Notes under the pieces: generated by a model
What the model saw: only the letters and a program-made list of their open reading frames with translations
The model's database searches: none
What the model was told of the DNA's origin: nothing
From: Parvularcula sp039818345
GTDB taxonomy: Bacteria; Pseudomonadota; Alphaproteobacteria; Caulobacterales; Parvularculaceae
NCBI GenBank assembly: GCA_039818345.1
Contig: JBCBUC010000022.1
Location: 3,161-67,160 of the forward strand
DNA: 64,000 bases
Direction of reading: 5' to 3'
Position numbers and translations under genes: made by a program
Part shown: positions 26,750-35,505 of the stretch, one piece after another
How positions within the stretch are numbered: the stretch's first letter is position 1
Layout: each line of letters starts with the position of its first letter

Positions 26750-27955
26750 ATGCGACTGGTTGTTGTTGCTCCCAACGTGTCGGAGAATATGTCGGGTGAA
26801 GCCATTAAGGTCATGATGTACCTTAACCACCTCGCGACCACCGACATTCCTGTTGAGCTGATCACCCATGAGCGTAGCCGGAGCCATCTTGAGCCGCTCA
26901 GCGATAAGATCAAAGTGCACATCATTGAAGATGACTTTTTCCAAGTGGCTGCTTGGAAGAGCGTTCTTTTTCGGCCGACGGTGCATATGCAGTTTTTTGC
27001 GCATGTCAGAACCCTCGTTAAACGGATGATGAAAGACGATCCTGACACGTATTTTCAGTACATGGTTCCTGTGTCGCCCTTGCAAATCCGCCTGCCGGTC
27101 AAAAATTCGCGCAGTGTTTTGGGGCCGGTCACGGGGAATATTTTTTATCCGCCGGTGATGCATGAAACCGAACCAAGGCGGTACAAATACTCACGCTTAT
27201 TGCGCCAATCACTGCACATGGTGGCGTCCGCGTGGCCGGAGAAAAAGCAGTTCTCTCGGATTCTCAATTCGGGCGGGGATCGGACGAGGCAGTCTTTAGT
27301 CTCCGGCGGCGCGCGAGGCGATCAAATTGCCGATGTGTGGGATAGTGCTGTCAGCTCAAAGATCATCGATCGCCCGGTCATTCCTATTCAAGGCGAGTGC
27401 TTTAGGTTTTTGTGCAATGGCCGGTTTGATCCGCACAAAGGGATCGACCTTGCCATTCGCGCGGTCGCTGAGGCAGATGAGCGGATCACGCTCGATGTCT
27501 ATGGCAAGGGCGGTATGGACGGCGAATGGCGTGCCTTGGTCGACCGACTGGGCCTGCAAGACCGCGTGACTTTTAAGGGCTGGCTCGATAGCCACGACGA
27601 TCTGATCGATGCGATGGCTGGGTACAGAGGATTTGTTTTTCCTTCTTTGGCCGAAGCAAACGGTATCGTCGTCCAAGAAGCTCTTGCCCTCGGTTTACCA
27701 ATTGTGTGTGTGAACCATGGTGGCCCTAGCGTTCTGACGACGGATCATTCAGCCATTCGGCTCGAACCCGCCCCTGCTGATAAGCTCGTTCCGCAGATCG
27801 CAGATGCGATGAACCGGTTGGCGACGAACCCCCAACTTGCAAAAAGCTTAGCAGGCGCCGGTGTTCGCGATGCCCGTGAGCAGTTCGCTTGGTCGAGCGT
27901 GACACGCCAATGGTTGACTGCTATGCAGGCGGACGATCTCATCGCGCGCCTTTGA
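26750..27955 (+). CDS. Family 4 glycosyltransferase
   Basis: 401 residues with a GT-B fold. The C-terminal half has FLCNGRFDPHKGIDLAIRAV, LDVYGKGGMDGEW, VTFKGWL, and the donor-binding FPSLAEANGIVVQEALALGLPIV (E-x7-E pattern), then NHGGPSVLT. It lies 59 bases after the exosortase-EpsI gene on the same strand, consistent with exosortase-linked exopolysaccharide synthesis, although no other EPS gene is adjacent. Sugar specificity unknown. Confidence 0.88.
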   Translation: MRLVVVAPNVSENMSGEAIKVMMYLNHLATTDIPVELITHERSRSHLEPLSDKIKVHIIEDDFFQVAAWKSVLFRPTVHMQFFAHVRTLVKRMMKDDPDTYFQYMVPVSPLQIRLPVKNSRSVLGPVTGNIFYPPVMHETEPRRYKYSRLLRQSLHMVASAWPEKKQFSRILNSGGDRTRQSLVSGGARGDQIADVWDSAVSSKIIDRPVIPIQGECFRFLCNGRFDPHKGIDLAIRAVAEADERITLDVYGKGGMDGEWRALVDRLGLQDRVTFKGWLDSHDDLIDAMAGYRGFVFPSLAEANGIVVQEALALGLPIVCVNHGGPSVLTTDHSAIRLEPAPADKLVPQIADAMNRLATNPQLAKSLAGAGVRDAREQFAWSSVTRQWLTAMQADDLIARL

Positions 27956-27977
27956 TCATTTGCTAACGCCTGCGGAT

Positions 27978-29282
27978 CTATTGCGCCGCCATATGCGGCA
28001 CGGCGACGTGGCCTGGGCCTTTGCGGTAGTTGGTGATCTTCTCTTCGATCTCGTGGCGGAAATGCTGGATCAGGCCTTGGACGGGCCATGCGGCAGCATC
28101 GCCAAGCGCGCAGATCGTGTGTCCTTCAATCTGACCGGCCACATCGAGGAGCTTGTCGATCTCCCACATTTCCGCATCGCCATCGGCCATGCGGTTCAAA
28201 ACCCGCCACATCCAACCGGTGCCTTCTCGGCATGGTGTGCACTGACCACAGCTTTCGTGCTTATAGAAATAAGAGATGCGGGCGATCGCGCGAACCATAT
28301 CCGTGGACTTGTCCATGACGATGACCGCGGCTGTCCCAAGCCCCGACTTTTGCTCACGCAAGGCATCGAAATCCATCAGGATGTCGTCGCAGATATCGGT
28401 TGGAAGACAGCGCACGGAGGACCCGCCAGGGATCACTGCTTTTAAGTTCTCCCAGCCACCGCGCACACCGCCGCAATGTCGGTCGATCAGCGTTTTCAGC
28501 GGGATCGACATTTCTTCTTCGACGTTGCAGGGCTTGTTGACGTGTCCAGACACACAGAAGACCTTGGTGCCGTGGTTGTTCGGGCGACCGAACCCTTTAA
28601 ACCAATCCGCCCCCCGACGAAGGATGGTGGGGACAACGGCAATTGATTCCACATTGTTCACGGTGGTGGGGCAGCCATAAAGACCTGCACCCGCAGGGAA
28701 GGGCGGCTTCAGCCTCGGTTGTCCCTTTTTGCCCTCTAGGCTCTCGAGCAGAGCGGTTTCCTCGCCGCAGATATAGGCGCCGGCGCCATGGTGCAGGTAG
28801 AGATCAAAGTCCCAACCGTGGATATTATTCTTGCCAATGAGCTTGGCCGCGTAGGCTTCGTCGATCGCTTTTTGCAGCTGCTCGCGCTCGAAAACATACT
28901 CGCCGCGGATATAGATGTAGCAAGCACGCGCTTTCATCGCGAAGCTTGCGACCAGGCAACCCTCGATCAGCAAATGCGGATCATGGCGCATGATTTCGCG
29001 GTCTTTGCAGGTACCGGGCTCTGACTCATCGGCATTGACCACGAGATAGTGCGGCCGGTCCCCAACCTCTTTTGGCATGAAGGACCATTTGAGGCCTGTG
29101 GAGAACCCAGCACCGCCGCGGCCGCGCAGACCCGAATCCTTGGTCTGTTCGATGATCCATTCCGGCCCCTGGTCGAGCATCAGCTTGGTGGCGTTCCATG
29201 CCCCGCGCTGCTTGGCGCCGTCTAAGAAGGGATCCTGCAGGCCATAGAGGTTTTGAAAGATGCGGTCTTTGTCTTGAAGCAT
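27978..29282 (-). CDS. nuoF: NADH-quinone oxidoreductase subunit F
   Basis: ATG 29282 gives the family N-terminus MLQDKDRIFQNLYG; the frame is open 15 codons further but that lead is atypical. 434 residues. The NADH/FMN site (GLRGRGGAGFSTGLKW; ADESEPGTCKDREI) and the [4Fe-4S] N3 ligands (ESCGQCTPCREGTGWM plus a later Cys near GHTICALGD) are complete. The NADH-oxidising subunit of complex I. It is separated from nuoG by the exosortase/GT pair and from nuoE by three other genes. Confidence 0.97.
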   Translation of the reverse strand: MLQDKDRIFQNLYGLQDPFLDGAKQRGAWNATKLMLDQGPEWIIEQTKDSGLRGRGGAGFSTGLKWSFMPKEVGDRPHYLVVNADESEPGTCKDREIMRHDPHLLIEGCLVASFAMKARACYIYIRGEYVFEREQLQKAIDEAYAAKLIGKNNIHGWDFDLYLHHGAGAYICGEETALLESLEGKKGQPRLKPPFPAGAGLYGCPTTVNNVESIAVVPTILRRGADWFKGFGRPNNHGTKVFCVSGHVNKPCNVEEEMSIPLKTLIDRHCGGVRGGWENLKAVIPGGSSVRCLPTDICDDILMDFDALREQKSGLGTAAVIVMDKSTDMVRAIARISYFYKHESCGQCTPCREGTGWMWRVLNRMADGDAEMWEIDKLLDVAGQIEGHTICALGDAAAWPVQGLIQHFRHEIEEKITNYRKGPGHVAVPHMAAQ

Positions 29283-29418
29283 GGTCTCATCGAACAAATG
29301 GCTAGGATGGGCTACGTGTGTCAGCACCGCTGTGCAAGGCGGCCGGTCGGCGCAGCCTCGTCATCATGTGGTCGCCATGCGCATGCTAAATCGTGTTGGC
29401 CAATCCGGAGAACGAACG

Positions 29419-30354
29419 ATGACAGAAACCTTGAGGCGGCGCGCGCTGGTCGCGGCTTTGCTTGTGGGAGCCTGCACAGAACAGCAGCTCCCTTCACCGG
29501 CCGAACCCATCGATTTTGATCTCGATGGCCCGCAAACTGCCGCTCAGTTTCTATCCTGCCTCGAAGGGCAAGCGGCAATCGTCAGCGCACACCGGGGCGG
29601 TGCGATGCCGCTCTACCCTGAGAATGCGATTGAAAGCGCGCTTCATGTCCTCGATCAGGTGCCAGCCCTCATTGAACTCGATGTGCGCGAAACACGCGAC
29701 GGCGTTTTGGTACTGATGCATGACGAGACTGTGGATCGGACAACGACCGGTCAGGGCGCCATTGCTGATATGACGTTGGCGGAACTTAAAGAGTTGTTTC
29801 TTGTCGATGATGACACTGACCTCACCACCAAATATAGAGTGCCCACGCTGGCTGAAACGTTGGAAGAATTACGCGGGCGGACAGTCCTGCAGCTTGACGT
29901 GAAAAGGGGGGTAGGCCTTCGTCAGGTGACCGAGGCGGTCGAGGCCGCCGATGCCCAGGCCTATGCGGCGATTATCACGTACACGGACCAGGGCGCCCTG
30001 ATGGTAGCGGATACATCCGACAGCGTTTCCGTCTTTGTGACGGTGCGCAGCACGGACCACCTTGACGAACTTGTTGGTCGCGGTTTGCCGCGTGAGCAGA
30101 TGATTGCATGGACAGGAATCGTTGATGAGCGCCCGCTTGATGCGCTTTATCAGTCGCTCGGTGAACGTGCGATCAGCACATCGGGCGGCGCGCTTGGGCG
30201 ATTGGATGGGCTAGCGGAGGATGGCCGCCGCGGCGTTTATCAAATGCTGGAGGATGCAGGCCTCGATATCATCGCTACCGACCGGCCTTTTGCTGCAGCG
30301 CAAGAGATTGGAACTGAAGATGTTATCGCGGCGACACAATCATGTGCAGGCTGA
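29419..30354 (+). CDS. Glycerophosphodiester phosphodiesterase lipoprotein
   Basis: ATG 29419 is preceded by GGAG; upstream in-frame codons run into nuoF. 311 residues. The signal ends in a lipobox VGAC, so the enzyme is membrane-anchored outside the cytoplasm. GDPD catalytic motifs are complete: SAHRGGAMPLYPENA, IELDVRETRDGVLVLMHDETVDRTT (metal-binding Glu/Asp and His). It would release alcohol headgroups from glycerophosphodiesters. It is divergent from nuoF, and the intervening start regions overlap. Confidence 0.92.
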   Translation: MTETLRRRALVAALLVGACTEQQLPSPAEPIDFDLDGPQTAAQFLSCLEGQAAIVSAHRGGAMPLYPENAIESALHVLDQVPALIELDVRETRDGVLVLMHDETVDRTTTGQGAIADMTLAELKELFLVDDDTDLTTKYRVPTLAETLEELRGRTVLQLDVKRGVGLRQVTEAVEAADAQAYAAIITYTDQGALMVADTSDSVSVFVTVRSTDHLDELVGRGLPREQMIAWTGIVDERPLDALYQSLGERAISTSGGALGRLDGLAEDGRRGVYQMLEDAGLDIIATDRPFAAAQEIGTEDVIAATQSCAG

Positions 30355-30399
30355 CCATTCGCGACAGGATTGCATTGCCAGCGAATAACGGCCATAGAT

Positions 30400-30414
30400 C
30401 TTGTCAATGACAAG
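30400..30414. promoter_or_regulatory. Palindromic candidate operator upstream of alkB
   Basis: Perfect 7-1-7 inverted repeat CTTGTCA-A-TGACAAG in the 136-base gap before the alkane monooxygenase gene, about 77 bases from its start codon. Flanking ATAG / CTAT extend the symmetry imperfectly. It is placed where a dimeric regulator could control the promoter. No regulator gene is adjacent. Confidence 0.45.
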
Positions 30415-30490
30415 ACTATAGCCGTCCAAGCCCAGATCGTGTATTCTGCACCGAATAAGGGCCGGTATAAGGCCCGTTCGGAGGATCAAG

Positions 30491-31639
30491 ATGAGCGCGA
30501 CTGCACGCCTAGAGAACGAGAATGCCATCCCGTTACGAGCGCCTCGGCGGCTCATGTTTCTTTGGGGTCTGCCCCATGGGTTGGTGCCGGCGGCAAGCGT
30601 CGTTCTTTATTTCTTCCTCGACGGAGCCAACTGGGCGCTGCTCATCCCGTTTGTGTGGACCTATGTGGCGGTGCCTGCTCTCGACACGATCATTGGCGAG
30701 GACATCACCAGCCCTCCTGAGACTGACTACGAAGCCTTGGCGGCTGATCGCTACTACACCCATGTGATCTTCGCGACGCTGCCTATGTACACGATCAGCT
30801 TTATTGCTGCGATGTATGTTCTCGGTACACAGACAGTACCGCTGTGGGCGGCTTTGCCTTTCGTCTTCGCCGTCGGGCTTGCCTCAGGGCAGACCCTGAC
30901 ATTGGCCCATGAACTTGGTCACCGGACGGAGAAATTCGACCGGACCTTTGCCAATATTGCCCTGGCGCTCATCGGCATGGGGCATTTTTGCATCGAGCAT
31001 AACCGCGGCCACCATGTGCGCGTCGCGACGCCGGAGGATTGTTCCTCGGCCCGCATGAATGAAACGGTCTATGGCTTCGCCTTCCGCGATATGACGGGCG
31101 CGGCGCGGGGTGCTTGGGAGCAAGAGGCGAGGCGGCTTAAGGCGCGCGGCAAGGGGTTCTTTAGCCTCGAGAATGAAATCCTTCAGTCGTATGCGCTGTC
31201 GGTGCTTATCGGCGCGGGCATCGTCGCATGGCTTGGATGGAATGTTCTGCCGTTCCTTTTGATCCACCATTTCTTTGGCTGGTTGGTGCTCAGCATGGTG
31301 AATTATATCGAGCATTATGGCCTGAAGCGCGAGAAGCTACCGAACGGCAAATATGAGGCGTGCAAACCGCACCACAGCTGGAATGCCAACCATGTGGTCT
31401 CCAATATTCTGTCGGTGAACTTGCAGCGGCACTCTGACCACCACGCCAATGCCATGCGGCCCTATCAGTGCCTCAGAAATTTTCACGATGTGCCGCGTTT
31501 GCCCACAGGTTATGCAGGCTGTTTCACGCTGATCACCTTCCCGCCGCTCTGGTTCAAGGTGATGAACCCCAAGGTCCGCGAATGGGCAGGGGGTGATGAA
31601 AGCAAAATCAACTGGGGGCTTGAAAAAGAAGCCGCCTAG
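30491..31639 (+). CDS. alkB: Alkane 1-monooxygenase (AlkB-type)
   Basis: 382 residues with about six membrane helices. All four diagnostic di-iron histidine motifs are present: HELGH (140-144), EHNRGHH (169-175), NYIEHYGL (271-278) and LQRHSDHH (311-318). The enzyme hydroxylates terminal carbons of medium-chain alkanes using rubredoxin electrons. No rubredoxin, rubredoxin reductase or regulator gene is next to it, so electron donors must be encoded elsewhere. GGAGGA precedes the ATG. Located between nuoF and nuoE on the opposite strand. Confidence 0.95.
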   Translation: MSATARLENENAIPLRAPRRLMFLWGLPHGLVPAASVVLYFFLDGANWALLIPFVWTYVAVPALDTIIGEDITSPPETDYEALAADRYYTHVIFATLPMYTISFIAAMYVLGTQTVPLWAALPFVFAVGLASGQTLTLAHELGHRTEKFDRTFANIALALIGMGHFCIEHNRGHHVRVATPEDCSSARMNETVYGFAFRDMTGAARGAWEQEARRLKARGKGFFSLENEILQSYALSVLIGAGIVAWLGWNVLPFLLIHHFFGWLVLSMVNYIEHYGLKREKLPNGKYEACKPHHSWNANHVVSNILSVNLQRHSDHHANAMRPYQCLRNFHDVPRLPTGYAGCFTLITFPPLWFKVMNPKVREWAGGDESKINWGLEKEAA

Positions 31640-31650
31640 CGCGCGGCTTC
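31623..31650 (-). terminator. Hairpin terminator spanning the alkB and SnoaL-like stops
   Basis: Perfect 8-bp stem GAAGCCGC / GCGGCTTC with a 7-base loop that contains both convergent stop codons. On the minus strand it is followed by TTTTT, so it terminates the SnoaL-like gene; on the plus strand there is no T-run. Confidence 0.8.
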
Positions 31651-32049
31651 TGCTGAGAGCCTTTCCACAAGACCGGTGTCGACAAACTCCACAAACGACA
31701 CAATGAGACCATCACGAAGTTGAAAGTGATCGGCGATGTCGGTCGAGACCCGCGTGCCTGAGGGGACGTGGGTCACCTCCAGCCGGTAACGCGTCGCGGC
31801 GCTCTCACCGTCAATAACGAGGGACTGCATATCAATCCCATGCCAGACCCAAGTGGACACCAAGACGTCAACAAACGCTCTGATCCCGCTGGCGGTCTGC
31901 TCAGCTTTATTGAGGGTTGGATCATCGGCTGCACCAGCCAGCTCGACATGCGCTGTATCACTGAAAAGATCGGTCACCGCCGCAACGTCGTTAGCGATGC
32001 GGGCAGCATAGAACCGGTTCACAAAATCGGCGGTCGCGCTTTTATCCAA
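31636..32049 (-). CDS. SnoaL-like / NTF2-fold protein
   Basis: 137 residues with the NTF2-like cone fold pattern: FVNRFYAARIANDVAAVTDLF at the N-terminus, a central ASGIRAFVDVLV, and beta strands ending IVSFVEFVDTG. SnoaL-like proteins are small isomerases, hydrolases or binding proteins; no catalytic set is recognisable. It lies 84 bases after the nuoE stop on the same strand, so it may sit at the end of that transcript. Confidence 0.8.
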   Translation of the reverse strand: MDKSATADFVNRFYAARIANDVAAVTDLFSDTAHVELAGAADDPTLNKAEQTASGIRAFVDVLVSTWVWHGIDMQSLVIDGESAATRYRLEVTHVPSGTRVSTDIADHFQLRDGLIVSFVEFVDTGLVERLSAEAAR

Positions 32050-32133
32050 GATGTCCTCACAGCAAATCTCGCATGCTTTTAAGACGTCATTTCTCGGTGC
32101 GCGACTGTGATGTGCAGTGCAGAAAAGCGGGCC

Positions 32134-32790
32134 TTAAGCGGCCTCTGTTCCTGGCAGTTTGGTGATCGGTGTCGCTGATGAACCGTCATAAATGGACGAG
32201 TCGGTGAGGGTCGTGTTTTCACCCTCCGGATCAGACGTATGCCGACCATCATTGAAAACGCCGGGCGGGACGTCCTCTCCTCGATCGAGCTTTTGCAAGA
32301 TGTCGCGGAACACTTCGGGCGTCAGATCTTGGTAGTAATAGTCATTGATCTGCACCATCGGTGCGTTGCAGCAGGCGCCTAAACACTCGACCTCAAGCCA
32401 AGAGAGGTTGCCACTGCTGTTGATCGTGTTCTGTGGGCCGATGATTTCTTTGCAAACCTCAACAAGATCGTTCGAGCCACGCAACATGCATGGTGTCGTG
32501 CCGCAGAGTTGGACAAAGTATTTGCCCACAGGCCGCAGGTTGAACATCGTGTAGAATGTCGCGACTTCGTAAACGCGGATATACGGCATGGAGAGCTGTT
32601 GCGCGATCGTTTCCATCGCGGCGATCGAGATCCAACCGTCTTGCTTTTGTGCCTGCCAAAGAAAAGGAATGACGGCGGAGGCCTGACGACCCTCCGGGTA
32701 CTTCTTCATTTGGGCATCGCACCACGCGCTGTTGTCCTGAGACCAAGCAAAACTCTCGGGTTGATTGCGCGTTGGGGTGCGGTCAGCCAT
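32134..32790 (-). CDS. nuoE: NADH-quinone oxidoreductase subunit E
   Basis: 218 residues with a thioredoxin-like [2Fe-2S] domain: ligands in CGTTPCMLRGS and ECLGACCNAPM. The N-terminal helical bundle contains KYPEGRQASAVIPFLWQAQ. A ~50-residue polar extension after the domain is typical for alphaproteobacteria. Part of the NADH dehydrogenase module of complex I. The small membrane protein upstream (stop 6 bases away) is probably co-transcribed; nuoF is displaced by 2.8 kb. Confidence 0.96.
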   Translation of the reverse strand: MADRTPTRNQPESFAWSQDNSAWCDAQMKKYPEGRQASAVIPFLWQAQKQDGWISIAAMETIAQQLSMPYIRVYEVATFYTMFNLRPVGKYFVQLCGTTPCMLRGSNDLVEVCKEIIGPQNTINSSGNLSWLEVECLGACCNAPMVQINDYYYQDLTPEVFRDILQKLDRGEDVPPGVFNDGRHTSDPEGENTTLTDSSIYDGSSATPITKLPGTEAA

Positions 32791-32796
32791 GGCACG

Positions 32797-33210
32797 TCAC
32801 TCTTCCGAATTTGATGGGTTGGTATCGCCAGCAGCGCCCAATTTGTCCAGCCGCTGGCGGCTCTGCGTGATCGTGCGCCGCAGGGTCGCGACGCGATAGG
32901 CCCTCAAAGGTTTGCCAAGAAGGGGGATCGCGGTCACGCGATCGGAGCGCAGCGCGAACACCACCAAAAAAACCGCTGGCAGCCATGATGGCGCGTCTTC
33001 CGCCCGGCCTTCGATTCGCAGCGGCAACGCCACGTTGACGATGACGAGCCCGAACATGATCCCAAAAATCCCCGCGCCAAGAAGAGCTCGCCATTTCGGG
33101 CCATCAAGCTGATCTGGTTTGAGTTGGAAGAACGCCGTGCCGATGAACAGCGAAACGATCACGCTCAGTATAGCGCATTGGAGCAGGAAAAAATCTTGGT
33201 CGCTCATCAT
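32797..33210 (-). CDS. Small membrane protein upstream of nuoE, function unknown
   Basis: 137 residues: three hydrophobic segments (about 8-27, 44-65, 77-90) and a basic, then acidic, soluble C-terminus. No family recognised. It ends 6 bases before nuoE on the same strand, the kind of position where alphaproteobacterial nuo operons often carry small unnamed ORFs, so a link to complex I is possible but unproved. Confidence 0.7.
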   Translation of the reverse strand: MMSDQDFFLLQCAILSVIVSLFIGTAFFQLKPDQLDGPKWRALLGAGIFGIMFGLVIVNVALPLRIEGRAEDAPSWLPAVFLVVFALRSDRVTAIPLLGKPLRAYRVATLRRTITQSRQRLDKLGAAGDTNPSNSEE

Positions 33211-33312
33211 CGGCTCCGCTGCGACAGGCTATTACAATTTAGCATGCTGTCAGGTCGGCCCTAGGGTGGCAGGAATGCGGTTGCTTGAGCAAGATTGTCG
33301 ATGAGAGTGAAT

Positions 33313-33355
33313 TGCGTTACGGAATCCCCTAGAGAGTGTAACGCATTCATTTTTT
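33313..33355 (+). promoter_or_regulatory. Hairpin plus T-run in the leader of the TonB-dependent receptor gene
   Basis: TGCGTTAC and GTAACGCA form a perfect 8-bp inverted repeat around a 17-base loop (flanked by GAAT / ATTC), followed by a TTTTTT tract and then the receptor start 21-24 bases later. No plus-strand gene ends upstream, so a plain terminator would have no client; an attenuator or a palindromic operator is more sensible. Confidence 0.5.
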
Positions 33356-33378
33356 AGCGTTTATGGGGAGAACCATTG

Positions 33379-35475
33379 GTGTTCCGGAGTGCGCTGTTGC
33401 TGGCGATCACGGCTCTCGTGCCGACCGTTGATGCGGTTGCGCAGGATGACTCGCGGCAAATCTTTGAACCCGCCTATTTTGAGCGCTTCGCCCCCCAAAC
33501 CGCGTTCGACATGGTCAGCCGCGTGCCCGGGTTCAGCGTCAGAGAACAGGATGACGACCGCGGTTTGGGTCAGGGGGGCGTCAATGTCCTGATCAATGGT
33601 GCCCGCGTCACATCAAAAGACACAGACGCGACCGATGTTTTGTCGCGCACACCTGCCTCAGCGGTTGAACGCATTGAAATCGCTGACGCCGCGACACTCG
33701 GTGTCACGGGGCTCACTGGCCAAGTCGCGAATGTCGTTCTGGACCGAAGTTCCCTGACCGGAAATTGGGAATATGAGCCACAATTCCAGGACGGAGCTCG
33801 CCCGCGTTTGACCAATGGCACGTTTGCCATTTCGGGAGAGAAAGGCGACCTCAGTTACACCCTCGGTTTCGACAACAGAAGCTTCCGGGAAGGGGAACAG
33901 GGGCCGGAGGATGTCTTTGATGGTGACGGCAACCTCGTCGCCACACGGAAAGAAAAGTTCTCCTCCCGCGGCGAAAACCCCAGCCTCACAGCATCCGTCA
34001 GCTATCCCATCAGTGACCGGACAAACCTGACCTTCACCGGCTCTGCTGCGACGTTTAACGTGGACCGATGGGAGTTCTCTGATGTGCCGGAAGTGTCCTC
34101 ACGCGATACGCTGCGTGCTGAGGATGAGTGGAATGCAGAAGGCTCCTTAGAGCTTAGTCACGACATCGGTCCGGGGACGCTTAAAGTGATCGCCTATGAT
34201 AGGTTCGAGCACAGCCCTCTCACGACCAGGGAACTCGCCAACACCTTTGGCAGCAGTTTGGTCGTCAGCGAGTTCGAGCAGACCAACAACGAAGGCGAGC
34301 TTATTGGGCGGACGGAATATGCGTTCGCAAAAGAGAACGGTGTGTCCTGGGAAATTGCGGGCGAGGTGGCGTTCAACTTCCTCGATTCTGAATCGGTCTT
34401 TAGTCAACGCGGCCTTGGCAGTGATATTTTTGTCGTGTCGCCCGATGTGCGAGTCGAGGAACTGCGTGAACAGATTTCTTTGACCCGCGGGTTTACGGTG
34501 GGTGAGAAACTGGCGGTGCAGGCGTCTGCTGCGGGCGAATGGTCAAAAATCACCGTGCTCAGCGACACGAGCATGCAAGTGCCGGCGAACACCAACGGTG
34601 CCGCTATTGTTTTTGATGAAGGGGCGGGCACGCAGACACGCAGTTTCACGCGGCCAAAGGGGTTTGTCACCTTCGCTTATCCCGTGTCTGATCGCTTCGA
34701 CCTGCGAGCCCGGTTTGAGCGCTCCGTCGGGCAGCTCTCCTTTGGCGATTTCATCAGCAACCAGAATTTTCAAGAAGAGCGCGAGCAGGCGGGCAACCGA
34801 AACCTCGTGCCCGAACAATCCTGGGACGGCGAAATTGAGCTTGAGGCCGCGATCAGTGATCAGGAAAAGATGATCTTCCGAGTCTCAGGTCGCCTCATCG
34901 AAGATCTGGTGGACCAAGTGCCGTTCGAAGAGTTTGATGCGAACGGCAACCTGATCTCGGTGACGGATGCTGTTGGAAACATCGACACAGCTGAACGATG
35001 GGACGTCAATCTTGAGGGCACGTTAGAAACCGAAAGATGGGGATTGCCCGGTGGGCGGATTGATTTTTCCGGCACCTATCGTGACACCAATGTAAAAGAC
35101 CCAGTGACCGGCGAGACAAGATCCTTCAGCCGCGTCGAGGACTGGCTTTATGATGTCGAATTTCGTCATGACATTCCCTCAACGCCTTATGCCTGGGGCT
35201 TTCGCGTCGAGAGCTTTGAGGACGTCGTGGTCTACCGTTTCGATGAGATCGCGTCTGCGAATATTCCGCATCCAGAGGCACGCGTCTTTGTCGAGCATAA
35301 AGATGTGCGTGGGATGATTTTACGGCTGACCGTCGATAACATTTTCGACGTCACTTACGACCAAGATCGCACAAGGTGGGTAGGGCGGCGAGAGCAGTCC
35401 GATATTGAGTTTATCGAAGACCGGCTGCGTACAGACAATAGACGGTTCACCATCGTCCTTTCTGGCACGTTTTGA
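33379..35475 (+). CDS. TonB-dependent outer-membrane receptor
   Basis: GTG 33379 is preferred (GGGGAG eight bases upstream) over TTG 33376. About 698 residues: signal peptide ending near AVA, plug domain with MVSRVPGFSV, INGARVTSK and AVERIEI, then a beta barrel of alternating strands rich in Asp/Glu/Arg with a terminal FTIVLSGTF whose last residue is the aromatic Phe needed for BAM insertion. Transports a siderophore, glycan or similar ligand; none can be named. An unusual hairpin lies in its leader. Confidence 0.88.
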   Translation: MFRSALLLAITALVPTVDAVAQDDSRQIFEPAYFERFAPQTAFDMVSRVPGFSVREQDDDRGLGQGGVNVLINGARVTSKDTDATDVLSRTPASAVERIEIADAATLGVTGLTGQVANVVLDRSSLTGNWEYEPQFQDGARPRLTNGTFAISGEKGDLSYTLGFDNRSFREGEQGPEDVFDGDGNLVATRKEKFSSRGENPSLTASVSYPISDRTNLTFTGSAATFNVDRWEFSDVPEVSSRDTLRAEDEWNAEGSLELSHDIGPGTLKVIAYDRFEHSPLTTRELANTFGSSLVVSEFEQTNNEGELIGRTEYAFAKENGVSWEIAGEVAFNFLDSESVFSQRGLGSDIFVVSPDVRVEELREQISLTRGFTVGEKLAVQASAAGEWSKITVLSDTSMQVPANTNGAAIVFDEGAGTQTRSFTRPKGFVTFAYPVSDRFDLRARFERSVGQLSFGDFISNQNFQEEREQAGNRNLVPEQSWDGEIELEAAISDQEKMIFRVSGRLIEDLVDQVPFEEFDANGNLISVTDAVGNIDTAERWDVNLEGTLETERWGLPGGRIDFSGTYRDTNVKDPVTGETRSFSRVEDWLYDVEFRHDIPSTPYAWGFRVESFEDVVVYRFDEIASANIPHPEARVFVEHKDVRGMILRLTVDNIFDVTYDQDRTRWVGRREQSDIEFIEDRLRTDNRRFTIVLSGTF

Positions 35476-35505
35476 TCTCACCGCTTCGGTGCTACGCCCA
35501 ACACC

